Source: Malaciobacter molluscorum LMG 25693
GTDB lineage: Bacteria > Campylobacterota > Campylobacteria > Campylobacterales > Arcobacteraceae
NCBI RefSeq assembly: GCF_003544935.1
Contig: NZ_CP032098.1
Location: 992,001 to 1,056,000, forward strand
Length of the DNA stretch: 64,000 nucleotides
Direction: 5' to 3'
In this document: piece by piece, positions 18,481 through 27,953 of the stretch
How the letters are laid out: each line of letters starts with the position of its first letter
Numbering within the stretch: position 1 is the first letter of the stretch
Made by a program: the position numbers and the translations under genes
The notes under the pieces: generated by a model
What the model saw: only the letters and a program-made list of their open reading frames with translations
The model's database searches: none
What the model was told of the DNA's origin: nothing

Positions 18481-19236
18481 TTAATCAAATACTTCATATC
18501 CTGCACATGCTGCACCAATTGCACCAATTAATTGAGGATGTTTTGCTGGTTGGATATTTTTTTGTAATTTTTTTGATAATAGATGTATTAAAAATGGATT
18601 TAATGCACCACCACCAGTAAAAATTATATTTTCACTATTTATTGCAAATTTTTTTGCCATAGAAGCAAGTCTTGAAGCAATTGAATCATGAACGGCATAA
18701 CAAATATTTGCAGCTGATTCTTTTTTGGCTATTAATGAAATTACTTCTGATTCTGCAAAAACTGCACACATACTTGAAATTGATAACTCTTTAGTAGCTT
18801 CAAAACCAATTTTAGAAAATTCTTGCATCTTTAATCCCATTCTATTTGATGCAATTTCTAAAAATCTACCTGTTCCTGCTGCACATTTATCATTCATTTT
18901 AAAATCTGTAAAACCACCGGATAAATCTAGTTTTATTATTTTACTATCTTGTCCACCCAAATCTATTACCATATCAGAACTATTTAAAAAATTATAAGCA
19001 CCTTTAGCATGAGCATTAATTTCGCTTATAACAGGACAAGAAAAAACCTCTTCAATCATATGTCTGCCATATCCTGTTGATACTAACATTTTGATTTGTT
19101 TACCTTTTAAATAATCTTTTACAATTTCATCTTGATTTACAATTGTTGGTATTACTTGTGTATCTATAATATTTCTATTTTCATCTAGTCCACATATTTT
19201 AGTATATGTGGACCCTACATCAACTCCCCAAAACAT
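18481..19236 (-). CDS. HgdC-family ATPase activator (reductase of a double-cubane or dehydratase protein)
   Basis: A 251-residue ASKHA-fold ATPase of the BadF/BadG/HgdC family. The phosphate motif GVDVGSTYTK is at 4-13 and DLGGQDSK at 92-99. C118 (KCAAGTGRF) and C157 (SSMCAVF) are 39 residues apart, as in HgdC, and bind one [4Fe-4S] cluster at the dimer interface. It injects low-potential electrons into its partner at the cost of ATP. The partner gene ends directly before its ATG. E. coli YjiL belongs to the same family. Confidence 0.88.
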   Translation of the reverse strand: MFWGVDVGSTYTKICGLDENRNIIDTQVIPTIVNQDEIVKDYLKGKQIKMLVSTGYGRHMIEEVFSCPVISEINAHAKGAYNFLNSSDMVIDLGGQDSKIIKLDLSGGFTDFKMNDKCAAGTGRFLEIASNRMGLKMQEFSKIGFEATKELSISSMCAVFAESEVISLIAKKESAANICYAVHDSIASRLASMAKKFAINSENIIFTGGGALNPFLIHLLSKKLQKNIQPAKHPQLIGAIGAACAGYEVFD

Positions 19237-20565
19237 CTATTTTTCTTGGTTCTGTTTAAATTGTTTAGCTTTATTTTTAAAACTTATACTTTCTAAAAAG
19301 GCTTCAACTCTTGTTTTTATTTGTCCTGCATCTTCAGGTGAATAATCTGATTCTATAACTAAGCATGGAATACCTTCATTTTCTAAAGCTTGAGTTACTA
19401 AATGAGCTTCAACATTATATGTATGACAAAAAGATAATGTATAGTATATAACTCCATCTAATTTTCTATCTTTATACATTTTTAGAACTTTATCAATTCT
19501 TGGTGCATTTGGAGTAAAACAAGCACAATCAACCGCACTATATTTATCTAGTAACTTTTGCATTAATGTATCTTCATCTTGAACATTATCTAAATCTACA
19601 TTATCTTTATAATATCTGTGTCCTATACAAGACTCTTCATTTACTATTGCTCCACCACTTGTTTCAACAGCAGTATGAAGTTTCCAATTTGGTGGTGCAA
19701 AAGGAGTTCCTAATACCATAAGTCTAGGAGTCTGTTTTTCAAATACACTTATTTTATCTTCTACTCTTTTTTCTAATTCATCACATAATTCATTTACTTT
19801 TTGTGTATATCTAATAGGATCATCTAAAAATCCCATTTGTGTGATAAATAATCCATCTTTTCCACTAATAGGAATAATATCAGGATTCATGCTTCTTAAT
19901 CTATCTAATCTTTGTAAAGCTTCTCTTTTTGCATTTACTATTTTTACTCCTTCTTTCATCTGTTCTAATGAAAGCTTTTCTTCTGTAATTTCTTCTAAAT
20001 GTTCTTTAAATTCAACTAACTCTTCTTTCCATAATTTTAAATCTTTTTCTCTTTTCATATGAGGAATATTCATAACTTTTACAGGATGATGTTTACCTAA
20101 AATTTCCCATGTTTTCTTTTTTGCTTCACATGTAGTTTCACCATAAATAAAATCAGAAGATTGTGTATAAGCACATGTTTTTTGAAGTTTAAATCCATGA
20201 GCTGATTTTATTAAAGGACATATATTTCTAGGTAGTTCAGTTTCAGCATCTGCAATTGTTGCTGGGCTTCCTCCACAAAGTCCAAAACATGCTCCTCCTG
20301 CTGCAACTATTAACTCTTCTGGAACAAATATACAAAAAGCACCAATTGCTGGTTTTTTATTTTCTCTTAATTTATTTATTTCAGCAATTCTTTGCCCTTG
20401 CATTTCACTCATAAACCAATTGAAATATTTCATTGCTTCTGGTCTATTTTCTTGACTCATAAATTGATTTTTATATGATTCAAATCCCATTTCCATCATC
20501 TTAGCATGTCTTGGTACATCTACGCCAAGTTTTTCTAGTAGATCTTTATGTTCATGTACACCCAT
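19237..20565 (-). CDS. HgdB-like protein, probable double-cubane cluster protein
   Basis: A 442-residue protein of the 2-hydroxyacyl-CoA dehydratase D-component family. Cysteines that can carry iron-sulfur clusters lie in GGACFGLCGG (C93, C97), RNICPL (C116), C131, C146, ESCIGH, DCACF and SFCHTYN. Classical dehydratases need two such subunits; only one is present next to the activator, which is the arrangement of the double-cubane [8Fe-9S] cluster protein and of E. coli YjiM/YjiL. The physiological substrate is unknown. A divergent AraC regulator stands 238 bp upstream. Confidence 0.82.
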   Translation of the reverse strand: MGVHEHKDLLEKLGVDVPRHAKMMEMGFESYKNQFMSQENRPEAMKYFNWFMSEMQGQRIAEINKLRENKKPAIGAFCIFVPEELIVAAGGACFGLCGGSPATIADAETELPRNICPLIKSAHGFKLQKTCAYTQSSDFIYGETTCEAKKKTWEILGKHHPVKVMNIPHMKREKDLKLWKEELVEFKEHLEEITEEKLSLEQMKEGVKIVNAKREALQRLDRLRSMNPDIIPISGKDGLFITQMGFLDDPIRYTQKVNELCDELEKRVEDKISVFEKQTPRLMVLGTPFAPPNWKLHTAVETSGGAIVNEESCIGHRYYKDNVDLDNVQDEDTLMQKLLDKYSAVDCACFTPNAPRIDKVLKMYKDRKLDGVIYYTLSFCHTYNVEAHLVTQALENEGIPCLVIESDYSPEDAGQIKTRVEAFLESISFKNKAKQFKQNQEK

Positions 20566-20803
20566 AATAATTACCTTTGATTGTTGCTGTTTAAAATTAG
20601 AATTTACATGTATAAAAAAGCTTTATTTGAGAATAAATGAGATGCTTTAACATGATTGTCTAATCCATAGACCTAATATACAGCTTAGCTTATAATTATA
20701 ATATAATTTAATTAATTAAGTATTAAATAATATAAGAAAAATAAATATATTAAATAGCAATTTTTTTCTATTTTTCTATTTTATTTTTAGTTATAATTGA
20801 AAG
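20566..20803. promoter_or_regulatory. Divergent intergenic region
   Basis: This 238-bp gap separates the HgdB-like gene (minus) from an AraC-family gene (plus), so it must contain both promoters. A short dyad GTCTA-N5-TAGAC lies at 20658-20672. The rest is highly AT-rich; no regulator site could be named. Confidence 0.35.
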
Positions 20804-21604
20804 ATGAAATTACAAACATTAAATAATATTCGGTTTGAAAATATAATAAAAACTGATAACAGCTTCTCTAAACATTTTCACAATACTTATACTGTTGGAT
20901 TAACTCATGATGGTATATTTAAATCAATAAATCAAAATAGTGCTTTTGTCTCTTATAAAAACTCTACAAGAATAATAAATCCAGGGGAAGTTCATAGTGG
21001 TGATTCAAAGTCTTGGAAATATACAAATTTTTATCCAACATTAGAATTAATGAGTGAAATATATGAACAGATGTATTTTGAAAAAAAGGTACCAGAATTT
21101 TCTTCTCATATTATCAATGATATAGTTTTATACTCTTTTTTATCAAAATTCTTTATTAGTGTTTATTCAAATGCTAATAAAATGCAAATTGAGACAAATT
21201 TAATAGAAGCTCTATCTTATCTTATAAGTAATTATACAACTAAAATTAAAAAGTATGAACCTATTTTTAGTGATACTAAAATTATCAAAAATAGCATTGA
21301 TTTTATTATGGATAATATAGAAACAAATATTACTTTAGAACAATTAGCAATGAGTGTTGATTTAAGTAAATATCATTTTTTAAGAGTATTTAAAAATAGA
21401 GTTGGTTTAACACCTCATCAATTTATTATTTCACAAAGACTAGAAAAAGCAAAAGAACTTATTTCAAAAGGTGTAACTTTAAATGAAATTGCATTTAATG
21501 TTGGCTTCAGTGATCAATCTCATTTTATTAGAAATTTTAAAAGAGTGTATGGATATGCACCTAGTAAATTAAAAAATAGTAGCAATTATATTCTATACAA
21601 ATAA
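20804..21604 (+). CDS. AraC-family transcriptional regulator
   Basis: A 266-residue regulator with an N-terminal AraC-type ligand-binding cupin (HFHNTYTVGLTHDG near 26-40, INPGEVHSGD near 62-71) and two C-terminal helix-turn-helix units (about 165-260, including FSDQSHFIRNFKRVYGYAPS). The following EamA exporter gene starts 38 bp after its stop, so the exporter is a likely target. It is divergent from the double-cubane pair and could also act there. The effector is unknown. Confidence 0.87.
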   Translation: MKLQTLNNIRFENIIKTDNSFSKHFHNTYTVGLTHDGIFKSINQNSAFVSYKNSTRIINPGEVHSGDSKSWKYTNFYPTLELMSEIYEQMYFEKKVPEFSSHIINDIVLYSFLSKFFISVYSNANKMQIETNLIEALSYLISNYTTKIKKYEPIFSDTKIIKNSIDFIMDNIETNITLEQLAMSVDLSKYHFLRVFKNRVGLTPHQFIISQRLEKAKELISKGVTLNEIAFNVGFSDQSHFIRNFKRVYGYAPSKLKNSSNYILYK

Positions 21605-21642
21605 CTATTTTATTGATAAAGTTTCAATAAAAAAGGTTATAT

Positions 21643-22539
21643 ATGTTAAAAACAAATAAAAATATATTTTATATATTATTATTTCTTTCAATGTTTGCTT
21701 GGGGAGCATCGTGGGTTAATGTAAAAGTTTTAAGTGAATATATAAATGAATTTCAAACGATGTTTTTTAGATTTTTTATTACAGCTTTAACTATGGTTCC
21801 TATAATTATTATTTTGAAGAAATCATTTAAAATAGACTTCAAGACTTTTTGTTTAGTTGTTATTACTTCTATTGCTTTAATACTTTATATGAAATATTTT
21901 TATTTAGGAACAAAATATGGTACAGCAAGTTTAGGAGGAGCTTTTGTTACTACACTTGTCCCAATAAATACTTTTTTACTTATGGCATTTTTAGGAAAAA
22001 GAAAAATTGAAAAGAAAGACACAATTGCATTGATTATAGGGGCTATTGGAGTATTAATAATGCTTCGTATTTATACGTTTAATGTATCAGAAATATTTAC
22101 TATACATAATTTATATTTTATTTTGGCTTCTTTATTTTGGCCTATTGTTACGATATTAAGCTCAAAATCAACAAAAATATCTCCTATTGTTTTTACTTTT
22201 TATTTATATGTTGTAACTTCAATTATAAATATCTTATTTTTTATTGATATAAGAACTATTTCTTTTAGTGAGTTTGATTTCAAATTTTGGATAAATATTT
22301 TTAGTCTTTCAATTTTAGCTTCTACTTTTGCAAATACAATTTATTTTTTAGGTATTTCCAAATTAGGAGCAAGAGAAGTTAGTTCATTTGTATTTTTTGT
22401 TCCTATGTCTGCAATTATATTAAGTGCAGCTTTTTTAAAAGAGAATATAAATCTTTCAATTGTAGTGGGAACTATATTAACTTTAATATCAATATCAATT
22501 TTAAATAATATAAAAATAAGAAAAAAGAAAAGATTATAA
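21643..22539 (+). CDS. EamA/DMT-family transporter
   Basis: A 298-residue inner-membrane protein with about ten hydrophobic helices in two EamA repeats (about 10-140 and 150-290). FAWGASWVNVKVL near 18-30 and FRFFITALTMVP near 42-54 are typical of the drug/metabolite exporter superfamily. The substrate is unknown; many relatives export amino acids or related metabolites. An AraC regulator precedes it and may control it. Confidence 0.88.
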   Translation: MLKTNKNIFYILLFLSMFAWGASWVNVKVLSEYINEFQTMFFRFFITALTMVPIIIILKKSFKIDFKTFCLVVITSIALILYMKYFYLGTKYGTASLGGAFVTTLVPINTFLLMAFLGKRKIEKKDTIALIIGAIGVLIMLRIYTFNVSEIFTIHNLYFILASLFWPIVTILSSKSTKISPIVFTFYLYVVTSIINILFFIDIRTISFSEFDFKFWINIFSLSILASTFANTIYFLGISKLGAREVSSFVFFVPMSAIILSAAFLKENINLSIVVGTILTLISISILNNIKIRKKKRL

Positions 22540-22608
22540 AATTAAGCAATATCTGGCTTGTTAATAAAAAAAAACTTTGATATTATTTATATATATTAAA
22601 GGATTGAT

Positions 22609-23844
22609 ATGATTTATAAAAATAAAAAACTTTGCAAAGTAAGAACAATAACAACATTTTTATCTTTAAATAAAAATAAAAATTTATGGGAAGAAGAGAT
22701 TAAAAAAGCTTGTAATTTTTGTATAGAATTAAGTAAAAAGTTTAATAAAATAGATTATGAAGTACAATCTATTAGAATTGTAACAAATGCTTTTGGAGAA
22801 TATTTAGATACTACAAATTTTGAAAATACAAAAAAAGAGTTTGAATTAATATCTTCTTATTTGAATAAATATTCAACTAATAATTTAAGAATGAGATTTG
22901 CAATAGGTGAAGCAAAAACAAATGAAGAGATACAAATGTTACCTAAACTTATTAGTCAGTTTGGTGATTTATCAAATGCTTGTGTAAATATTAAAAAAGA
23001 TGATTTTGATATATTAGATAATGAAACTATTTTACAATCTGCTAAAGTAGTAAAAGAAATAAGTGAAATAACACCTAGAGGTGAGGGGAATTTTAATTTT
23101 ACGGTAAATTTTAATTGTAAACCATTTATACCTTATTTTCCTGCATCTTTTCATGATAGTAGTTTACAAAATTCTTATGTTGTTGGACTTGAAACACCTG
23201 ATTTACTTGTTGAAGTATTAAAAGATTATAACTTAAAAAATAAAAACGAAAATATATCTCATCAAAAATTATTTAAAGATTATTATGATGTATTATCAAA
23301 TGCTTTACAATATCATATTGATAATATAAAAGAAGTGATTGATAACTATTCAAATAGTGATTTTAAGTTTGTTGGTATAGATAGTTCTGCAGCTCCATCT
23401 AAAAATTGCTCTTCAATGGTAAGTGTATATAATCAGCTTGATGTTGAATTTTTTGGAGCTTCAGGAAGTGTTGAAGCATCTTCTTTATTAACTAAAGTAT
23501 TTAAAAGTGTGAAAAATACACCGCTTGTAGGATTTTCTGGTCTTATGTTAGCAGTAATTGAAGATTTAGGTTTAGCAAAAGGAACTATAAATAAAGATTT
23601 TGATATTAGAACTTTACTTACAAATAGTGCTGTTTGCGGAATTGGTCTTGATACTGTTCCTATTGAAGGTGATACGTCAATTAAAAAAATAGCTTCAATT
23701 ATGAGAGATACAGGAACAATGGCTTTTAGGTTAAATAAACCTTTAACTGTTAGACTTTTCCCTTATCCAGGTTTAAAACAGGGGGATATTACAGCTTATG
23801 AGAGTGATGATTTGTGCAATTGTGCAGTATTAAAAGTAAAGTAA
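22609..23844 (+). CDS. DUF711 (UPF0210) family protein
   Basis: A 411-residue soluble protein recognised as DUF711 by its overall pattern, including the opening KVRTITTFLSL, the RIVTNAFGEYLD segment near 56-67 and GCGIGLDTVPIEGDTS-like VCGIGLDTVPIEGDTS near 345-360. The family is structurally related to glycyl-radical proteins, but no biochemical role is established. It has its own RBS (AAAGGATTG) 69 bp after the exporter gene. A strong terminator follows. Confidence 0.8.
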   Translation: MIYKNKKLCKVRTITTFLSLNKNKNLWEEEIKKACNFCIELSKKFNKIDYEVQSIRIVTNAFGEYLDTTNFENTKKEFELISSYLNKYSTNNLRMRFAIGEAKTNEEIQMLPKLISQFGDLSNACVNIKKDDFDILDNETILQSAKVVKEISEITPRGEGNFNFTVNFNCKPFIPYFPASFHDSSLQNSYVVGLETPDLLVEVLKDYNLKNKNENISHQKLFKDYYDVLSNALQYHIDNIKEVIDNYSNSDFKFVGIDSSAAPSKNCSSMVSVYNQLDVEFFGASGSVEASSLLTKVFKSVKNTPLVGFSGLMLAVIEDLGLAKGTINKDFDIRTLLTNSAVCGIGLDTVPIEGDTSIKKIASIMRDTGTMAFRLNKPLTVRLFPYPGLKQGDITAYESDDLCNCAVLKVK

Positions 23845-23868
23845 ATTAAGAAAAATCTTAATTTACTT
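23839..23868. terminator. Bidirectional terminator
   Basis: AAGTAAATTAAGA and TCTTAATTTACTT form a perfect 13-bp stem around an AAAA loop between convergent genes; it overlaps the ends of both. Confidence 0.85.
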
Positions 23869-24256
23869 CTAAATAAAATTTATGTTCAGAGTTATTCTGA
23901 CATTGAATATATTCAGTATTGAATTTTTTTACAATTTTTAATTGTCCATCACAAGTTGGGCATCTTCCTTTTAGTTTAGTAAGGTATAAATCTCCTGCAT
24001 TTGAACACTCTATACTATAATTCCCAAAATATATAATTCTATTTTGATAAACTATTAATGCAATTATAAAAAGTATAGCAGGAATAATTCCAATAATTAA
24101 AGGAGTTAATGTTCTTATTTCAAAATATAAACTAATAAAATAGATTAATCCAACTATTAATATTAATAATACTCTTGTTAGTTTTAACTGTTTTCCAAAA
24201 ACTTTTATTGGTTTTTCTATTTCTCTTTTTAATTTAATTTTTTTATTTTTTTTCAT
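23858..24256 (-). CDS. Two-helix membrane protein with a C-terminal zinc-ribbon-like motif
   Basis: A 132-residue protein of unknown function. The N terminus is strongly basic, two hydrophobic helices lie at about 25-47 and 51-70, and the soluble tail carries CPTC near 100 and C-x5-H near 119-125 (QCQNNSEH), which could bind zinc. The start codon is preceded by a weak RBS. It is transcribed toward the DUF711 gene and away from the DsbA-like gene. Confidence 0.6.
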   Translation of the reverse strand: MKKNKKIKLKREIEKPIKVFGKQLKLTRVLLILIVGLIYFISLYFEIRTLTPLIIGIIPAILFIIALIVYQNRIIYFGNYSIECSNAGDLYLTKLKGRCPTCDGQLKIVKKFNTEYIQCQNNSEHKFYLEVN

Positions 24257-24376
24257 ATGCTTTCTTTTTGATTTTTGTAATGATACAAAATTACTTTTTA
24301 ACTATTGATTATTCTACACGTAATCTACACATCAAAAATGTAAAATAAAGACATTTTAAAATAATTGGGAGAAGTG

Positions 24377-25015
24377 ATGAAAAATAAGAAGATAGTTTTA
24401 GGTTCTATTCTTACTTTATTAGTAGCATTTATTGCAGTTACTTATTTTTATAAAAATAAACAAACACAAGAGTATAATGCACTTTTAGAAAAAAAAGCAC
24501 AATTTTTACAAAGAGATTACTCAATAGTTGAAGGTAATAAAGATGCAAAAGTTCAATTAGTTGAGTTTTTTGATCCAGCTTGTGGTACTTGTGCACAGTT
24601 TTATCCTTATGTAAAAGAGTTAATGAAAAAAAATGATGGGAAAATAAAACTTGTATTGAGGTATGCTGCTTTTCATGAAAATTCTGATTTTGCAGTAAGA
24701 GTTTTAGAAGCTGCAAGAAAACAAGATAAGTTTTTTGAAGTATTAGAATTTATGTTTTCTACTCAGCAATATTGGATTGATCATCATGTTGTAAATCCTA
24801 AAAAACTAATTGCAATTTTACCAAAATCAGGTGTAGATATGGAAAAATTAGCTAATCATATAAATGATGAAGAAACAACAAAAATATTACAACAAGATTT
24901 AGCAGATTCTAAAGAATTAAAAGTTACACAAACTCCTGAATATTTTGTAAATGGAAAACCTTTAGAAAAATTTGGGTTACAAGAGTTGATTGATTTAGTT
25001 AATTCTGAATTATAA
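24377..25015 (+). CDS. DsbA-like thioredoxin-fold protein, membrane-anchored
   Basis: A 212-residue periplasmic thiol oxidoreductase or isomerase. An N-terminal hydrophobic anchor (about 3-25) is followed by a DsbA-type fold with the active site DPACGTCAQF near 68-77 and a cis-proline loop TQTPEYFVNG near 182-191. I chose ATG 24377, which has GGGAGA at a proper distance, over an upstream TTG. It is paralogous to the protein encoded at 33908. No DsbB gene is adjacent here. Confidence 0.85.
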   Translation: MKNKKIVLGSILTLLVAFIAVTYFYKNKQTQEYNALLEKKAQFLQRDYSIVEGNKDAKVQLVEFFDPACGTCAQFYPYVKELMKKNDGKIKLVLRYAAFHENSDFAVRVLEAARKQDKFFEVLEFMFSTQQYWIDHHVVNPKKLIAILPKSGVDMEKLANHINDEETTKILQQDLADSKELKVTQTPEYFVNGKPLEKFGLQELIDLVNSEL

Positions 25016-25039
25016 AAGGAACTATTTTTTGTTCCTTTT
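25014..25039. terminator. Bidirectional terminator
   Basis: AAAAGGAAC and GTTCCTTTT form a 9-bp stem around TATTTTTT between convergent genes. Confidence 0.75.
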
Positions 25040-25705
25040 AGAAAATAGTTTTCTAATCTTATTTATCAAAATAATAACTACAAATATTAAAAGTGTAATC
25101 CATATAATTTTTTTATCAAAACTAATCATCATAGAGACAATTTCATTTAAAAATAGTCCCCAAAGTGAAATAGCAAAACATGTTGCTACAAAAACAATAA
25201 AAATAGTTACATAGTGCTTAAGACCAATTAAATAGCCAATTATTGCTCCTACTATTGGACCTGTCATCCAAAATGGAATAAAAACAAATATAAATAATCC
25301 AATTTTTCCATATTTTTTAAAACTCTCTTGATGTTGATGTTTTTTATCATTTATCTTTGAAAAAAAATCTTCTAATATTTTTATTTTTAGAATACCTTTA
25401 AAACTAAAAATAAAAAGTGGGTAAATTAATGTAACCAAAATTAACTCTGTGATGATGTTTACAGGTATTACTATATTATTTGGTAAATTGTATGCATAAC
25501 CTAATGATAGAGATGGAACTCTTCCAACAAAAATATTTGATATAACTAATGAAGTAATTTTATTTGCTAATTTTGCATCAAATAAGTATGTTAATAAAAC
25601 TGCACAAACTAGTATAAGAGTAAGAAGTAAACATAAAATTAAAATAGTACCTAATTGTTCTTTTAGTATTAGTTTAAAAATATTTTTCATATTTGATTTT
25701 ATCAT
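25022..25705 (-). CDS. Putative small multidrug export family membrane protein
   Basis: A 227-residue membrane protein with about five hydrophobic segments. The stretch KKYGKIGLFIFVFIPFWMTGPIVGAIIGYLIGL near 130-163 resembles the core of the Sm_multidrug_ex family (PF06695), where an ERKYG-x-GLF start and a proline-rich break are typical. Actual transport function is not established for the family. An internal ATG at 25690 would remove five residues and is an equally possible start. Confidence 0.6.
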   Translation of the reverse strand: MIKSNMKNIFKLILKEQLGTILILCLLLTLILVCAVLLTYLFDAKLANKITSLVISNIFVGRVPSLSLGYAYNLPNNIVIPVNIITELILVTLIYPLFIFSFKGILKIKILEDFFSKINDKKHQHQESFKKYGKIGLFIFVFIPFWMTGPIVGAIIGYLIGLKHYVTIFIVFVATCFAISLWGLFLNEIVSMMISFDKKIIWITLLIFVVIILINKIRKLFSKRNKK

Positions 25706-25784
25706 AGAAAAATAAAATCTTTCATTTTGTTATAAAAAAGAAATAGATTAAAAATTTTAAATATAATTGTAAAAAAGGAAAAAT

Positions 25785-26204
25785 ATGATTATTTGTGGAA
25801 TAGAGTTAAAATCTAATTATGCAATCTTAAGTGTTTTAAAAAATAGTCTAATTGATGATATTATTGATTATGTTGATTTAAAAATAAAAAAAATCACATT
25901 AGAAGATGATGAAAATAAAGAAAATATTGAACTATTTTTTAAGCAAATAAATGAATTTTTTGAAGTAAATAATATAGATAAAGTAGTTATAAAAAAAAGA
26001 GCAAAAAAAGGTAATTTTGCAGGAGGTGCAGTTACTTTTAAAATAGAAGGATTGATCCAGTTATCTTCATTATGTAAAGTTGAATTAGTTTCATCTCAAA
26101 CATTAAGTTCTTTTGAGAAAAGAAATAGTATAAATTTCCCTTCAAATTTGAAGAAATATCAAGAACAAAGTTATATTTGTGCATTAAGTAGTTTTTGTAA
26201 ATAA
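25785..26204 (+). CDS. DUF3010 family protein
   Basis: A 139-residue soluble protein. The opening ICGIELKSNYAILSVL and the central VVIKKRAKKGNFAGGAVTFKIEGLIQL match DUF3010, a family with a probable RNase H-like fold and no known function. Clear RBS (AAAAAGGAAAA) precedes the ATG. It lies alone between two promoter-like regions. Confidence 0.78.
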   Translation: MIICGIELKSNYAILSVLKNSLIDDIIDYVDLKIKKITLEDDENKENIELFFKQINEFFEVNNIDKVVIKKRAKKGNFAGGAVTFKIEGLIQLSSLCKVELVSSQTLSSFEKRNSINFPSNLKKYQEQSYICALSSFCK

Positions 26205-26299
26205 GAAATTATAAAAAAAGATAATTTTTATACTTTTTTTCATTAAATACAATAGATATAATAGATATAATTGCATCTTAATTTATAAGAGGCATTTTT

Positions 26300-27892
26300 A
26301 TGCAAAATATTTTATTTACACTATTTTTAACAATCGCAATTTCAACTGTACTTAATATTGTTTTAAAAAGATTTGGTATTTCTCACATCATTGGATATAT
26401 CGCAACTGGTACAATAATTAGTTATCTTTTTAACTTTAATGGAATAGATATTCACTCTTTAGAACTTATAGCAGAATTTGGTATTGTTTTTCTAATGTTT
26501 ACTATTGGTTTAGAGATGAGTTTTGAAAGAATTAGAAAAATGAAAGAGATACTTTTACTTAATGGGTTTTTACAAGTAAGTCTAAGTTCTATTATAATCT
26601 TTTTATTTTCACATTTTATAATTAATATTGCAATAGTTCCATCAATAATAATATCATTAGCTTTTTCTTTATCTTCAACTGCTATTGTATTAAGTTATTT
26701 AAAACAATCAAAAGATATTTATACACCATTTGGTGAGAAATCTACAGCAATTCTGATTTTTCAAGATTTAGCAGTAATCCCTATATTATTACTTATCTCT
26801 TTTTTAGCAAATGATACATTATCTGTAAGTGAAGTAATTATCAATACATTTTTATCTGCAGTAATAGTAATTTTATTTTTATTTACAATTGGAAAAAAAC
26901 TAATGAATTGGTTATTAAAGTTTGCTTCTAATACAAATGTTGAAGAGTTATTTTTAGGTTCAATTTTTTCTATTGTAATGGGTGCATCAATTTTAGCACA
27001 TGAGATGGGCTTTACATACTCTTTAGGTGCTTTTATTGCAGGTATGATTATTGCAGAAACAGGATTTAGAATAAAGATAGAATCAGATATAGCTACATAT
27101 AAAGATTTTTTATTAGGTACTTTTTTCTTTAGTGTTGGAACAAAAATTGATATATTCTATTTTTTACATAATATACATTATATTTTTGCTATATTTGTAG
27201 GAATAATTCTAATAAAAGCCATTGTTGTTTATTTTATTATTAGAAGAAAATCTAATAAAAGTACAGCAATAAAAACTGCAATTTCACTTTGTCAAGTTGG
27301 CGAATTTTCATTTGCCATTTTTGCATTAGCGACAAATGATGGATTGTTATCAAAACAATTATCAAGCTTTCTTATTTTAATAACTGTTTTATCTATGATT
27401 TTAACACCTTTTATTATAAGTAATGTATATAAAATTGCTTCATATTTTGAAGTTGAATTTTATGAATCAGATAAAATTACACCAATTGAAAAAAAGAATC
27501 ATATTATTATTTGTGGTTTCACAACTTTAGGTAGAATTATTGCAAGAAAGTTAAAAGCAGAAAATAAACCTTTTGTAATTATCTCTGATGATTTAAGACA
27601 TGTTCTTTTAGCAAGGAAACAAGGATATATGGCATACTTTGGACACTTAGATAAAAAGCCAGTTTTAGAATCATTAAAAGTTGATTCTTCTTCAAGTATA
27701 ATTATTACACTATCTAATACAAAAAGAAAAAGACTAATATGTGAAGCAATATTAGCCTTTTATAAAGATGCAAATATTGTATTAAAAATTAATTCAACAG
27801 AAGAGAGAAAAAACTTGAAAGATTTAAATATAAGAAGTTTTGTTCATGCATATAATGAAGTGGCAAATTTATTAATAGAAAGAGCAACATAA
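26300..27892 (+). CDS. CPA2-family monovalent cation:proton antiporter with RCK domain
   Basis: A 530-residue KefB-like transporter. The membrane domain (about 1-385, some twelve helices) contains the family segments HIIGYIATGTIIS near 29-41, EFGIVFLMFTIGLEMSFERI near 59-78 and the GEKSTAILIFQDLAVIPIL stretch with its ion-binding aspartate near 160. The C-terminal TrkA_N domain starts at about 400 (HIIICGFTTLGRIIARKL). Expected role: K+ or Na+ efflux in exchange for protons, gated by nucleotides. Two overlapping TATAAT-like sequences lie at about 26250-26270. Confidence 0.88.
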   Translation: MQNILFTLFLTIAISTVLNIVLKRFGISHIIGYIATGTIISYLFNFNGIDIHSLELIAEFGIVFLMFTIGLEMSFERIRKMKEILLLNGFLQVSLSSIIIFLFSHFIINIAIVPSIIISLAFSLSSTAIVLSYLKQSKDIYTPFGEKSTAILIFQDLAVIPILLLISFLANDTLSVSEVIINTFLSAVIVILFLFTIGKKLMNWLLKFASNTNVEELFLGSIFSIVMGASILAHEMGFTYSLGAFIAGMIIAETGFRIKIESDIATYKDFLLGTFFFSVGTKIDIFYFLHNIHYIFAIFVGIILIKAIVVYFIIRRKSNKSTAIKTAISLCQVGEFSFAIFALATNDGLLSKQLSSFLILITVLSMILTPFIISNVYKIASYFEVEFYESDKITPIEKKNHIIICGFTTLGRIIARKLKAENKPFVIISDDLRHVLLARKQGYMAYFGHLDKKPVLESLKVDSSSSIIITLSNTKRKRLICEAILAFYKDANIVLKINSTEERKNLKDLNIRSFVHAYNEVANLLIERAT

Positions 27893-27915
27893 TTATTGTT
27901 TTTATATTTTTTTTG

Positions 27916-27921
27916 TATAAT
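27916..27921 (+). promoter_or_regulatory. Candidate -10 element of the diguanylate cyclase gene
   Basis: TATAAT preceded by a T-rich stretch, 33 bp before the ATG at 27954, the form usual in Campylobacterota where the -35 is weak. Confidence 0.4.
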
Positions 27922-27953
27922 GAAATAATTTATTCTAAGGAAATTTCTTTACA

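Noticed and set aside
18372-18620. 82-residue plus-strand frame opposite the HgdC-like gene
   Set aside because: It has no RBS, its protein is low-complexity and most of it is antisense to the well-supported activator gene.
24365-24376. TTG start for the DsbA-like protein
   Set aside because: The GGGAGA stretch inside that extension is a good ribosome binding site for ATG 24377, and the signal anchor begins there.
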